Assembly: GCA_015680685.1 (NCBI GenBank) | Contig: MNCI01015606.1 | Coordinates: forward strand, 4,889 to 68,888 | Direction: 5' to 3' | DNA from: Gnetum montanum | Lineage: Eukaryota > Streptophyta > Gnetopsida > Gnetales > Gnetaceae | Length of the DNA stretch: 64,000 bases | Shown: positions 34,062 to 43,936 of the stretch, piece after piece | Numbering within the stretch: position 1 is the first letter of the stretch | Layout of the letters: every line of letters starts with the position of its first letter | The notes under the pieces: generated by a model | What the model was told of the DNA's origin: nothing | Database searches by the model: none | What the model saw: the letters and a program-made list of their open reading frames with translations, nothing else | Made by a program: the position numbers and the translations under genes

Positions 34062-34887
34062 TGATGAGTGGCGAGGTACCCCTACACTCAACCATACAAA
34101 TACGAGCATCTCACGCCTGATTTGATCAAACTCTAAGGACTAAATGCTTACGCGCCTTAATGAAACACTTAAGGTTAATCAATCGATGTCTTCCCAAACT
34201 TACTTGTATTGTCACGGTCATATGGTTAAGTAAGCTTGAGGTATATGATTTTTATATCTTTTATCTTTTTAATGTCCTATGCTAAGCGGGGAAGGTGAAG
34301 AGAACTAAATGACTATCTTTCATTAACTATTCAGTAACTAAGTTCTAATTATCCTAGCACCAGAATCCATTCCCACTTGTCGCACACACCCTAAATGAAT
34401 GCAACGCTATTGGGATTACCAAATGCTACTTGTTACTAGGTTACCAAGCATTACACACGTGCTCAAAGTAGTCGTACTGAGTGCACTTAACTAGGAGAGT
34501 CAAGGGTTGAGAGAGATTACTTATCTAGGAAAGCATTTAAATATTTAACAATAATTAAATCCTATTTAGCTTAGTTAACATGTTGCAAGGTTTATCAGAA
34601 AGTTCATCTTTATTTCCGTACACAAATGTGTGCTTAGGTACAATTTTCTCGAATAAAGATCTGTTCACTTTAAGACTCCTATTGCAGGCACATGGAAATT
34701 ATTCTAACTCTGAAATGGTAAAACTGCTATAGTTTGGCTAAGGGTCTAAGTCTAGATATCTAAAATAGGGAAAGTTGCCTCTTATTTATAGACATTGCGG
34801 TGGGCTGCGATATCGCGTACACGATATTGCATGGGTGGATGCGATATCATGGATGTAATATCACGTACGTGATATCACAACTCATCA
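34062..34887 (-). repeat. 5' LTR of element A
   Basis: TGATGAG to CTCATCA, 826 bases. A minus-strand TATAAATAA box lies at 34782-34790. Between about 34800 and 34880 is a cluster of GATATC palindromes and decayed copies. Confidence 0.9.
34782..34790 (-). promoter_or_regulatory. TATA box of element A 5' LTR
   Basis: TATAAATAA on the minus strand followed by GAGGCAA, at the same relative place as in the LTRs at 27075, 41446, 54067 and 62243. It would drive the element's transcript. Confidence 0.7.
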
Positions 34888-34892
34888 CTTAC
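34888..34892. repeat. Target-site duplication CTTAC, right copy (element A)
   Basis: Exact match to 26350-26354. Confidence 0.9.
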
Positions 34893-36128
34893 CATAACTT
34901 GCTCCAATGAGAAAACCTCTTCATTTTTTGTTTCATGAGGTACATTAAGGACCATAATAGGAGGTTTCCCATTTTTTTGACCTTGGATGTGATCGCCATA
35001 TAATGCCAAGAATTGGGGATAAGTCCTCTTAGAATGTTGCATCGTGTTATGGAGGTGGCAATAATTATCATCGGCTGATGAACTTGGATTTTTTGGTTGT
35101 ATAAGATCCTTCTTGTTATTCCACTCTAGTTCAACTACTTCGTTGGAAAGTTTTTGAAGTGAAGTTAATATATGGATCATTTGATCTTGAGTTTGAGTTG
35201 AGGGTTTAGTAGGGTTGGATATCCCATGTGGGTTTATGATTGATTGGATTAAGGTCTTTGATTGATCATCATTCAAACAAGTGTTAGGTGATAGGAATGA
35301 AGAAGATGTGGGATCTTGAAAGTAGTTGTTTGTAGGTTGAGTCATTTGAAGGGGAATGGGAGTTTGGAACATAGTATTGGCCATTGAGAAAGTTGGTAGA
35401 GGTAGAGGATTAGATTTCATGGGATTACTAATGCTTATCATCCCAAACTAGGTTTGAATGTTGTTCATAAGGGTAATTTTTTCTAGCTCCATGGCTTTAG
35501 CCATTACTCCCTGTATTTTCATTATGTTTGAATCAAATTTCATGGCATAGGCAAAGAATGGATCAATGGTAGAAAGGTAAAAGTTGAGGATGCCATTGGG
35601 TTGTGGACACATCTCACTTGGCACATAGGCTAGCTAGTGAAGGAATCTTAGGTTGTAATCCCAGACGTTCTCCCCAGGTAGGTTTCTTAAGCTTGTGAAG
35701 TTACTTGATGCTATGGCATGGCTAGTGAATTTGTCAAATTGGATCAAAAACTTATTTTTGAACTCCTTCCATGAGTCATTGGAAGCATTGGGGAGCATTA
35801 AGAACCATTCAGTGGCCTTACTCCTGAAAGTTGTCACAAATACTCTACATGCCACATCATTTTGGACAATGTTGTGGATCTCAAGTAAGCGTTCAAACCA
35901 TTGTCTATGTTGGAGGGCATTGCTAGTAATGTTTGTGGGATTGAAAAATAAATTTATATTTTGAAGTGATTTTGGGATATTGTGATAATTAGTGAAGTTG
36001 AAGGGGTTGCTAATGAAGGGAGTTGGGGGTTGATTAGCTACCATCCTAGTTCGAGTTCTCTTAGGAATAAAACTTGGAAAATTCCTTGATGTGAAGACAT
36101 GGTTGGTTAGAAGCAAAGCAAAGTTCAC
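34893..36128 (-). pseudogene. Element D gag
   Basis: Minus-strand reading. The open frame at 35634-36128 starts before the conserved part and includes RQWFERLLEIHNIV, STFRSKATEWF-like (TTFRSKATEWFLML), SWKEFKNKFLIQF and LRNLPGENVWDY, which match the Retrotrans_gag fold of Athila/Tat-type elements. A stop lies at about 35634; then 34890-35441 carries a serine/asparagine/proline-rich linker (LTSLQKLSNEVVELEW, HNTMQHSKRTYPQFL). The coding frame meets element A's target duplication at 34892 and resumes at 26349. Confidence 0.8.
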
Positions 36129-36699
36129 TCATAAAACAAAACTATAAAATATAATTGTTAGAATGAAACTATAAAATTGCATAAAAAAAAAAGAAAATAC
36201 TAAAATAATATTTTTTTTGTTAAAAAAAATCAAAAAATATGCTATATTTTTTTGAAAAGAAAAATAAATGTATAAAATTGCAATACTTATAAAATTAAAA
36301 AGGAAATAGTAAAATGCAAAATTTTAGAAAAAATAGATTTAAAATTGCATAACTAAATAAAACCACCTTACCTATTCTAGGACCAAGGTAAGGACTGCCA
36401 AAACAAAAATTAAAAAATGGGACTGAGAAAGAAGGGCTTTTTGTTTTTTTAAAAAAGGGATTAAAGAAAAATGGGTGATCAGACCCAAAATTTTTAAGGA
36501 AATAAAGTTTTGAGAACATGAAATAAAGGGCTTGAAAATTCTGTAAAAAGGTTTTTCAAAATAATGGCTAAAAATAGAAATTTTAAATAAAATATGTTTG
36601 AAATTAGAAAAATGAAATTTTTGGGAAACAAAATAGGGATTGGAAAAGGACAAAAAAATAAATATTTTAGAAAATGGGATAATAAAGGTAAGAGAGATG
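36129..36699. other. AT-rich leader of element D
   Basis: Between gag and the primer-binding-like site. Very A-rich on the plus strand. The overlapping phenylalanine-rich open frames here result from poly-T tracts on the minus strand and are not supported as genes. Confidence 0.55.
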
Positions 36700-36726
36700 G
36701 CCCTCTTTCTAGTGCCAAAAAGGCGT
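36700..36726 (-). other. Primer-binding-like site of element D
   Basis: GGCCCTCTTTCTAGTGCCAA on the plus strand; complement TTGGCACTAGAAAGAGGGCC. Nearly identical to the blocks flanking the 5' LTRs of B and C. Confidence 0.55.
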
Positions 36727-37070
36727 TGATGCACAAATTTTGGTCACACCAACACTCGGAAAGAAAACTGATTTTAGGAGACTATTGCCTAGGGTGCCTC
36801 CTGTATGGGTAGGGAAACCCCCCTTTTGCAGACTGCCTTTGCTGCCATTTTATAGAACTATGATGCAAGCTCTTAATTCCTACCATTAATGCCCACATCC
36901 TCCACCACGAATGCACATAACAACCATGAAGTAATTTTCACCATGTTCTACTTGTAACATTCACCACTAATGATTGTAACTTCCACCATGAATGGCCACC
37001 ACCCAGTAGTTCAAATGCCCTCTACTCGCATGATTTTTACTGTGGTTATTAAGAGAGAGAAATAGAGACA
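36727..37070 (-). repeat. Probable 5' LTR of element D
   Basis: Starts TGATGCACAAATTTTGG and ends at GAGACA near 37070, giving a minus-strand TGTCTC start. Its first 90 bases match 3569-3660. Contains CCATTTTATAGAAC near 36847. Confidence 0.45.
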
Positions 37071-37129
37071 TTGATAAGCATGACCCCATGAGAGCATGGG
37101 AGTGTGGACATCAACATGTTCATGGCATA

Positions 37130-38125
37130 AGGTTTTGCTACTGGCTCAAAGACCTTGGAATTAATCCTTCAAACTCATTAAACGATAAATTCAGATGTTG
37201 CAGGTTGTTGTAACCTCCAAGATCAGATGGAATAGTGTCACTAATTTTATTTGTTGAAACATTTATGTCTTTAGTGTGAATCATCTTACCAATTTCTACT
37301 AGCAATCTTTAATGCAAGGAATTGTGTGACAAATTGAAGTAGATTTAAATGTTGTAGAGATTTGCCACTTTCAGTGGGATGGAGCCATCGAACTTATTTG
37401 AAGAAAGGTCCAAAAGCTCTAAATTATTACATTATCCTAACCTAGAAGGAATGGTACTTGGCAAGGTTATTATGAACCATGATTAAATGTCTTGGGTTTT
37501 TTAGGTTACCAATTGCATCAAGAATTCCCCCCAACAAGTAGTTATTTTGTATTGAAAGCTCATACAGAGTAGAGGTAAGCCTCCTAATTTTGGAGGGTAT
37601 GTTGCCTTGCAATTTGTTGTTCCCTAGAGAAATTCTCTAAATTTTCTTGATTTCTCCCATCGACCTAGAAATATGACCTGAGAGCTTGTTCTCAGACAAA
37701 TCAAGACTTATCAAGTTTTCTAGGCTTGCCAAGGCCTTCCAAGGAATTGGACCACATATAAAGGTCCCATTCAAAAGTAGTGTTGATAGGTTGAGTGGGA
37801 ACCCTTCTAGCAACATCCAAAACATTTAAGCTGGAGGAATTTAAAAGAGAAAATTAAATATAAATTTTGGCATAGCCATCATTTACAAGACAATTGGACA
37901 TTACATTGAAAACATTTAGCAGCAACCTTCCAAGCTGCAGAGGAATGACTCTCGTTAGCTGATTTTCATCAAATATAAGTTTATGAAGATTGTTGTAGTT
38001 CCCTAAAGATGGGGGAATGCTGCCTATCATGTTGTTTTTCCACAAGTAGAGCAGAGATAGGTTTTTTAGTGTGCCCAACTGAGAAGGAACATAGCTTGTA
38101 AAAGCATTTTGATGCATGTCTACAA
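37130..38125 (-). pseudogene. LRR receptor-like pseudogene fragment
   Basis: Minus-strand leucine-rich repeats of the plant extracellular type, in sense order: QLGTLKNLSLLYLWKNN, GSIPPSLGNYNNLHKLIFDEN, then SLENLISLDLSENKLSGHI and, further left, NKISDTIPSDLGGYNNLQHL with LNLSFNEFEG. The spacing of about 24 residues per repeat and the SGxIP-type turns fit LRR receptor-like proteins or kinases. Frameshifts and stops separate the blocks, and a kinase domain is not present. The upstream end fuses with retrotransposon gag sequence at about 38125-38140. Confidence 0.75.
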
Positions 38126-38756
38126 GGAGAATAGCAAGAGGAAGTGTATTGAGTTGTGGGCTAGTTGCAGGAGGAATATGAACAAGTGCAGATGATTCTT
38201 GTTGAGGTATTTGTGCTTGGGTGAATCTAAATGGTTGAAGGGATGTAATTTTCCCTGTGGCTGGATGAAACAACAGGTTGACATAGGTTTGTGGACTGAG
38301 AGTATGGTACGAATCTTCATGCTTAGATTGGGCTGCGAAGTCATCCTCCTCTTCCAGTTGAGGATTTACTACAGGCTAGTCTAGAGACTGGCTCCTTTGC
38401 AGGATGAGTTGTGAGATGAGCTCAGAGTAAGGCCCTGGAATAGGGATGATATCGTTCAGGGAAGGAATGAACTGTTGTCCTCCCCTATAGAAAAGTTCGT
38501 ATTGCTTCTTAGCTTCCATTTCAGCTCGGTCCACAGCTAGGCCGGCTTGTATTTTCATGCATATGAAATTGTACTGGTCTTGAGTTATAATATTAGACGA
38601 GGGGTTCCTCCCTTGCAATCTAAGAGACCAGCGGGGCCCCACTATGGGTTGTACCACAGGCTCTTGAACGACCATGATGCCTACAAGGTCTGTGACTGGT
38701 GTGGTTGTAGCGTTGGAGTTTGCGATGTTCATGATGAATAGTTGAGAATATGACAC
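38126..38756 (-). pseudogene. Truncated gag of element B
   Basis: The minus frame begins with ATG near 38730 (MNIANSNATTTPVTDL). It contains PRWSLRLQGRNP, YNFICMKIQAGL and KKQYELFYRGGQQFI, paralleled in element C's gag start. After a stop at about 38376 it continues as a proline/glutamine-rich segment to about 38140, where it changes without a frame break into LRR sequence. The rest of element B (core gag, pol, 3' LTR) is missing. Confidence 0.7.
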
Positions 38757-38879
38757 AATGAAGGGATATGAAACTAGTATACCTAATGCGGTGTAAACCT
38801 ACATTGGTGGTATACAACATATAGACTAGGGCTCAGTGTATAGGCTTGAATGACCAGCGTATAATGACAACGTATAGTG

Positions 38880-39240
38880 GCAGCATATATGCTAAGCAGC
38901 GTAGACGGAGTCTACAGCGTAGAGTGTGCGGCATATACTGAATAGTAGCGTAGAAGAGTCTACAGTGTAGAGTGTGCAGCGTATACTAAACAGCAACGTA
39001 GACGAGTCTACGGCATAGAGTGTGCAGTGTATATTGAACAGCAGCATAGACAAGTTTACGGCGTAGAGTGTGCAACATATACTAAATAGCAGCATAGACA
39101 AGTCTACGGCGTAGAGCATGTAGCGTATACTTAACAGTAGCATAGACGAGTCTACGATGTAGAGTGTGTAGCCTATACTAAACAGCGTAGACGCTGAGAA
39201 GTTTGCAGACAAGGTCGGCGTATACTGAACAACGTAGACG
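38880..39240. repeat. Tandem array in leader of element B
   Basis: About six units of roughly 48-50 bases, each with AGTCTACGGCGTAGAG, TGTGCAGCGTATACT and CAGCGTAGACGAG. The words resemble the TACGCTGGGCGTATACG motifs of the B LTR. The open frame across it is only the array translated. Confidence 0.85.
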
Positions 39241-39278
39241 CTAGAAGTTTTGAAGCATAGTAAGTTTTAAGCAGTTTG

Positions 39279-39301
39279 GCCCTCCTTCTAGCACCAATTT
39301 C
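39279..39301 (-). other. Primer-binding-like site of element B
   Basis: GGCCCTCCTTCTAGCACCAA on the plus strand, adjacent to the LTR at 39302. Shows that the LTR is a 5' LTR of a minus-strand element. Confidence 0.6.
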
Positions 39302-40562
39302 TGTACCGTCTGAAATCATCGGTCTTCGGATAGAAGAAAACAGAGACTTGGAGATCTCCGGACACGCACAGAAGACCCTACCTTCGCTTGAGGGCAAGCT
39401 AGAATGAACGAAGGCAGAGTACCTTAGGTTGTCCGCACACGGATCAGGCAAGGATTTCCCCAAACATACACCGATGTGCTATACGTTGGGTTATACATAA
39501 ACGGCGTAACTGAGGTAAAACGAAGCATAAACAGCGTAACTGATATAAACGGAGCATAAACATGCAATATCGTAAACAGTAAACATGCAACAATTAATGA
39601 AAAATTGTAATAGATTTTAGAAAGAAAGTGTAGCAATATTATTTCAAAATGAGAGTTACAATGCATCGGTCTAACGTAGTTGTGGCTTTGACACAAGGCA
39701 GAAGAATAGCCCAGGTGGATGCAGGGATGACTGTGTGCTGGTTCAAACTGCAGGCACAACGTAGAGGCCTGTTGCTCAGCATATAGGGTTGAGGTCCAGC
39801 ATATAGGATTCCCTGCTCTAGTTCTTAGCATCTCTATTTTTCTCTCTATCTCTGGTTTGCTCCAAATTGTCCACCCTGATCTAATGGAAAATTGGGATTT
39901 TTATACAGGTTTAGTCATTAGAATCAGGTTGGGTGACATGTGGTGCATTGACCGGGTGTGAAAGAATAAGATTTGACAAGTGTACAACATGTTGTATCTA
40001 CTGGGCGTATACACTGTATCTGGTGAGTGTAGACTCTGGACGTATACGCTGGGCGTGCATGACCTATACGCTAGGCGTGCACGATGTATGTGCTGGGCGT
40101 ATATGCTGTGTCTGCTAGGCGTATACACTGGACATGCAGGATGTACATACTCAGCGTATAGACTTCAGAATGCTTGATGCCAACACTTGATGATTAGTCT
40201 GTTCATGTGAGTTGATGCCTTGTACCAAATTTTGCTCTGCAGTGTTGTTTCCATGCCGTCTTCGGGGATTACATGGGCGTATACATCAGTCATACCTGCT
40301 AAGCGTACATGTGAGGCGTGTATGCTAGACATCTACGCTAGGCATATATGCTATGAATATTGGGCGTATACGCTATGTGTATACGCTGAGAATGCATACT
40401 TAGTGTAAACTAAGTATTTTGAGCTCTGAAGTTGCTATGCTTAATACCAGATGTCACCGTGGTTGTCTATGGGTCCTCAAGCTTTAATCGTGTTGGAGAA
40501 CATCATGACTTAGCTCGATTCTTGTTGGAGGAGTACTAAGCTCGAAATTTTGTGGTGTTTCA
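39302..40562 (-). mobile_element. 5' LTR of truncated element B (copy B2)
   Basis: Plus strand TGTACCGTCTGAAATC to GTGGTGTTTCA. It is related to B1 and B3 but shorter, lacking the three 181-base units. Repeated GGGCGTATACGCT-type words lie at about 40000-40150 and 40270-40400. Its right edge abuts element F sequence, so B inserted into F. The left end of B is lost, so no duplication can be checked. Confidence 0.8.
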
Positions 40563-41097
40563 CATTAGCATTCCTTTTTGGTGCAATTGTTAAGCTCTTT
40601 CCCTTCAACATTTCTCGCAATCAACTATTTCTCATTCACTCCATCAATGACATCCATTTTTGCTTTTGTTTTATTGGCTTCACCATTGTTATTTCTCTTA
40701 TCCTTCCTATTCTTTAAAGTTTTCCACCCTATTGCTACCAGAGGTTTGCTCTTAGTTGTGGGGGACCTGTCACAAATTTTTACATTCCATAATTATCTTA
40801 CCCCTACACCTTTGGTACTTATTAGTCATAAACCTCTAACCCAGTATCTGCCATACCCACAACCTAGCCAATGTGCTTTATGTCAAGGCAAGGTATCAGC
40901 TGCATTAGGTGTTATCTACCCTTGCTAATCCGTGAGTGTGTTGTGTGTGCAGATGGAAATTACACGAACAATAGACTAGGATAAGAGGGAGCACTCAAGA
41001 TGGACTAGAGCTGGAGCGTTTATGCAAGGAACAAGTTTGAACATGTGGCTATGGATGAACAATGGTGTGCACAATTTCGACATCGGCAACAATGCAT

Positions 41098-41098
<1 letters not shown>

Positions 41099-41142
<44 letters not shown>
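41099..41142. repeat. TC microsatellite
   Basis: An uninterrupted run of about 20 TC units inside element F's 3' region. Serine/leucine-rich open frames over it are artefacts. Element E has a shorter CT-rich run at about 61986-62010 at the equivalent place. Confidence 0.95.
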
Positions 41143-41146
<4 letters not shown>

Positions 41147-41362
41147 CAATCTATCAAATGAGGATCTGGATGTCATCTATATACAATGTTCACCACAATG
41201 GGCATGAACACCAATGCTATAATATATTTTTCGATCCGTTTCCTGAGCACTCTAAGTCTATCATCCCATGTCATTGTTAATTTTCATTCAGTTAATAATC
41301 CCATACCTTTCCAATATTTTGTAAGGAACTCAAGGATGAGTTTTCATTCAATTGTGGGGATA

Positions 41363-42180
41363 TGATGAGTCATGATATCAGGTCCGCGATATCATATCCT
41401 ACCAAGTGATATCGGACATCCGATATTAGGACTTGTCTCGTTGCCTATAAATAAGAGGCAGGTGCACTTCGTTTGGCAGTTAGTTCTTAGTCCTTTACCC
41501 AAACTCTTGTAGTTTCTCCCTCTCAAAGTTAGAATTATTTCTAAGTACCCCGAGTAGGAGTCATAAAGTGAACGGATCTTTATTTGAGCATTGTGAACCT
41601 AAGCACACCTTGTGTTCAGAAATAAAGATGAACTTTGTGATAAACCTTGCAACATTCAAAATAGCTTATCTCTCATCCTTAATGCTATTTATAGTTCTTT
41701 AATGCTTTTATTAGGTAATTAATGTTGCTTTTATTGATTCGTTAATTTTCACAAGTAAGCACACTCAGTACGACCACTTCGAGCATGCGTGGAACACTTG
41801 GTAACCCAGTAACAATTAGCGTTTGGTAATCCCAAGAATGTTACACTAGTTCAGGATGTGTACAGAAAGTGGGAGCAGATGCTGGTGTTAGGACTAGTTA
41901 GGACCTAGCTGATTAGTTAATTTAAATTAGTTATTCAATTAATTCACTTCTTTCCTCTTTAGCACCAAGACATAAAACATAAAAGGCATACAAATCATAT
42001 ACCTCAAGTTTACTTTGACCATACAATCATGCCATATGAGTAAGCTTTGGAAGACAATGATCGCCTAACTCATCCTTGTTTTGTGAAGGTGCATAAGCAC
42101 TTAGTCCATAGAGTTCAACCAGATTGCACGTAATGCTCATATTTGTATGGTTGAGCGTAGGGGTACCTCACCGCTCATCA
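41363..42180 (+). repeat. 3' LTR of element F
   Basis: TGATGAG to GCTCATCA, 818 bases, TATAAATAA at 41446-41454. GATATC palindromes lie near its start, between about 41375 and 41422. Purine tract GTGGGGATA precedes it. Confidence 0.85.
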
Positions 42181-43936
42181 CTTTTATATTGAAATTTTCT
42201 CTAAATTAAAAATTTCTTGGCCATTTTGTGAACCAAACTTTTGGTTTTAATTGTTCAAAAACTTGTGCACTTCCAAAGTTAAGATCATTTATCATGGAAG
42301 GGTTAAGAACGTACTTTTGAAATTTTTCTAACACCCCATTTTGAACATTATGGTAACTAATAGCAAAAATAATCAAAATAACTTGAATAACTTGATGATT
42401 TTAGTTACCTTAGAGCCTTGGGAAATGTTATTATGAAATCATCTTGGGCTTATATGCTAAAATGTTTTGGAGTTTTAAGCTAACTAAGGATTCAGAAAGG
42501 GTTAATCATTAATGGGAAACTATCAAAACTAACATTGATTCTTTGGTGATTTTAGATAATGCCAAATGGAATCCCTAAGGTTAAAGGTCTTGTAAAAGCA
42601 AAGGACATGAGGCTAAGAGGAGAACAATGGAGGCTATTCCCATGGACAAATAGTAGCACATAAAGAGATTAAAACTCAAACATCACATATTTGTTAGATC
42701 CATGAGACGATGAAAAGAAATTTTAGTTCATCCCTCAAAAATGTTCTACATAGAGCTCAAATATCACATATTTGTTAGATCCATGGGACAAGGAGAAGAA
42801 ATTTTAGTCCATCCCTCAAAAATGTTCTACATAGAAGAGAAGCATCAACATAACAATCAAGGTTGGGAAGTCTATTACCACTAGTGACAACAAGAAGATT
42901 CATCTTTAGTGGATTTTTGAAGACCTTTGCAATTTTGCAAACTTTGATGTTTGTCCAGTCTTTTCATCATTTTGTACTACATCCACTCAAATAAAATTTT
43001 GCAACACGACACTCCAATTTTGTAAATGTAGACAATTTAGTCTTGGTCACCCCACAATGTTTGTAATGAAACTTTGTCCATTTATATTTAAATCGAGGAT
43101 GAGTTTTTAGCTAGTTGTGGGGGTATGATGAATCACTCGATACATGGGTAGATGCATCAATGCAGTGTCTGTCTTCGCCTATAAATATGGAAGCACCTGT
43201 TGTGTATTTGGCATCATTTGGTTAGTAGTGTAGCGAGACTCTTGTAGTTTTCTCCCATAATCCTAGCAAACAATCAATGAGTGCCTACAACATGGATTTG
43301 AGTCAATTGTACAACATCTTATTTGAGTGGCATTGTGCCTAGACACATTCCATGAATGATAATAAGATCAAGATTGATTCTGATTCATCGCAACACTTTA
43401 ACTTAGAATAGATTTACTTTCAACACAATTTATTTTCTATGTACTTAGTTAACATTTACATTTTCGTATATGTTAATTAATCGATGAAATCAGTGTGACC
43501 AGATTTGAGCATAAACACGTATTCACTTGGCAATCCCAACAGTGTTATTGCTTGGTTCACCCAGTAGCATAACACTTGGTAATCCCAGTAATGGATAGGT
43601 GAGTTCAGGACATGTACAACAAGTTGGAGACGAACATTCATCATCCTTAGGCTAACTTAAAATTTATCTTCTTGTTATTAATTAGATTAAATAATTAATT
43701 TCTATGTTATTGTTAAGGTTAGTTTAAGGCCTCAAGAACATCATAATCATATGCCTCACTTTGGACTAAACCATACATTATAAAGCTACCACTAGTCCAA
43801 GTGAGAAGACAATGACTCGTGATCAATGCTTAACAATCTAGATACCACACTAGTTCCATCCATAGAATTTGACCAAATTATACGTGAATGCTAATGATTT
43901 GTATGGTTTCATGTAGGGGGTACATGTTGCTCATCA
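42181..43936 (+). mobile_element. 3' end of older LTR element G
   Basis: An internal non-coding part (42181-43125) leads to GTTGTGGGGGTA and an LTR-like unit (43126-43936) that starts TGATGAATC, has a CCTATAAATATGG box near 43200, and ends GTTGCTCATCA. The layout and several blocks (TGGTAATCCCA, GGGGTACATG-type end) are those of the A/E/F LTRs, but identity is low, so G is a more distant or older family. Internal duplicated lines near 42690-42835 (CAAATATCACATATTTG-like) are visible. No coding sequence recognised. Confidence 0.65.

Larger units (their letters stand above)
26355..34887 (-). mobile_element. Athila-like LTR retrotransposon A, pol-deleted
   Basis: An 8.5 kb element, including a 1.6 kb solo LTR, inserted into element D with an exact CTTAC duplication. 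It has two LTRs (26355-27152 and 34062-34887), a primer-binding site at 34042-34060, gag (about 31430-33890), protease (about 30960-31400), a 3' non-coding part (27166-29010) and a polypurine tract at 27153-27165. RT, RNase H and integrase are missing between protease and 3' region, so it could only have moved with help or was deleted after insertion. LTR family and internal parts match element E, whose integrase places the family near Athila. Confidence 0.9.
3569..37070 (-). mobile_element. Old LTR retrotransposon D, split by nested elements
   Basis: Element D reads right to left. Its parts are a probable 5' LTR (36727-37070), a primer-binding-like site (about 36700-36725), gag (34893-36128), gag-pro (25485-26349), a pol remnant (5230-5861) and a probable 3' LTR starting at 3569. 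Element A interrupts it between 34893 and 26349, and element C between 25480 and 5866. Both interruptions carry 5-base target duplications, and D's coding frame continues across each of them, which supports the reconstruction. The reverse-transcriptase and RNase H core of D was not found, so D was also internally deleted. The outer LTR ends are less certain: the left and right copies share clear similarity only over about 90 bases and I see no matching target duplication. Confidence 0.7.
40563..42180 (+). mobile_element. 3' part of Athila-like element F
   Basis: Plus-strand 3' internal region (40563-41362) followed by a complete LTR (41363-42180). The internal part parallels 61450-62207 of element E, for example TAGCATTCCT followed by TTGGTGCA and the TTTTCATTCA purine-tract lead. 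The 5' part is cut off by element B. The right edge enters element G sequence. Confidence 0.8.

Noticed and set aside
36295-36736. Phenylalanine/serine-rich membrane-like frames
   Set aside because: Poly-T tracts in an AT-rich retroelement leader; several overlapping phases are open at once.
41022-41280. Serine/leucine repeat proteins
   Set aside because: Translation of a TC microsatellite.
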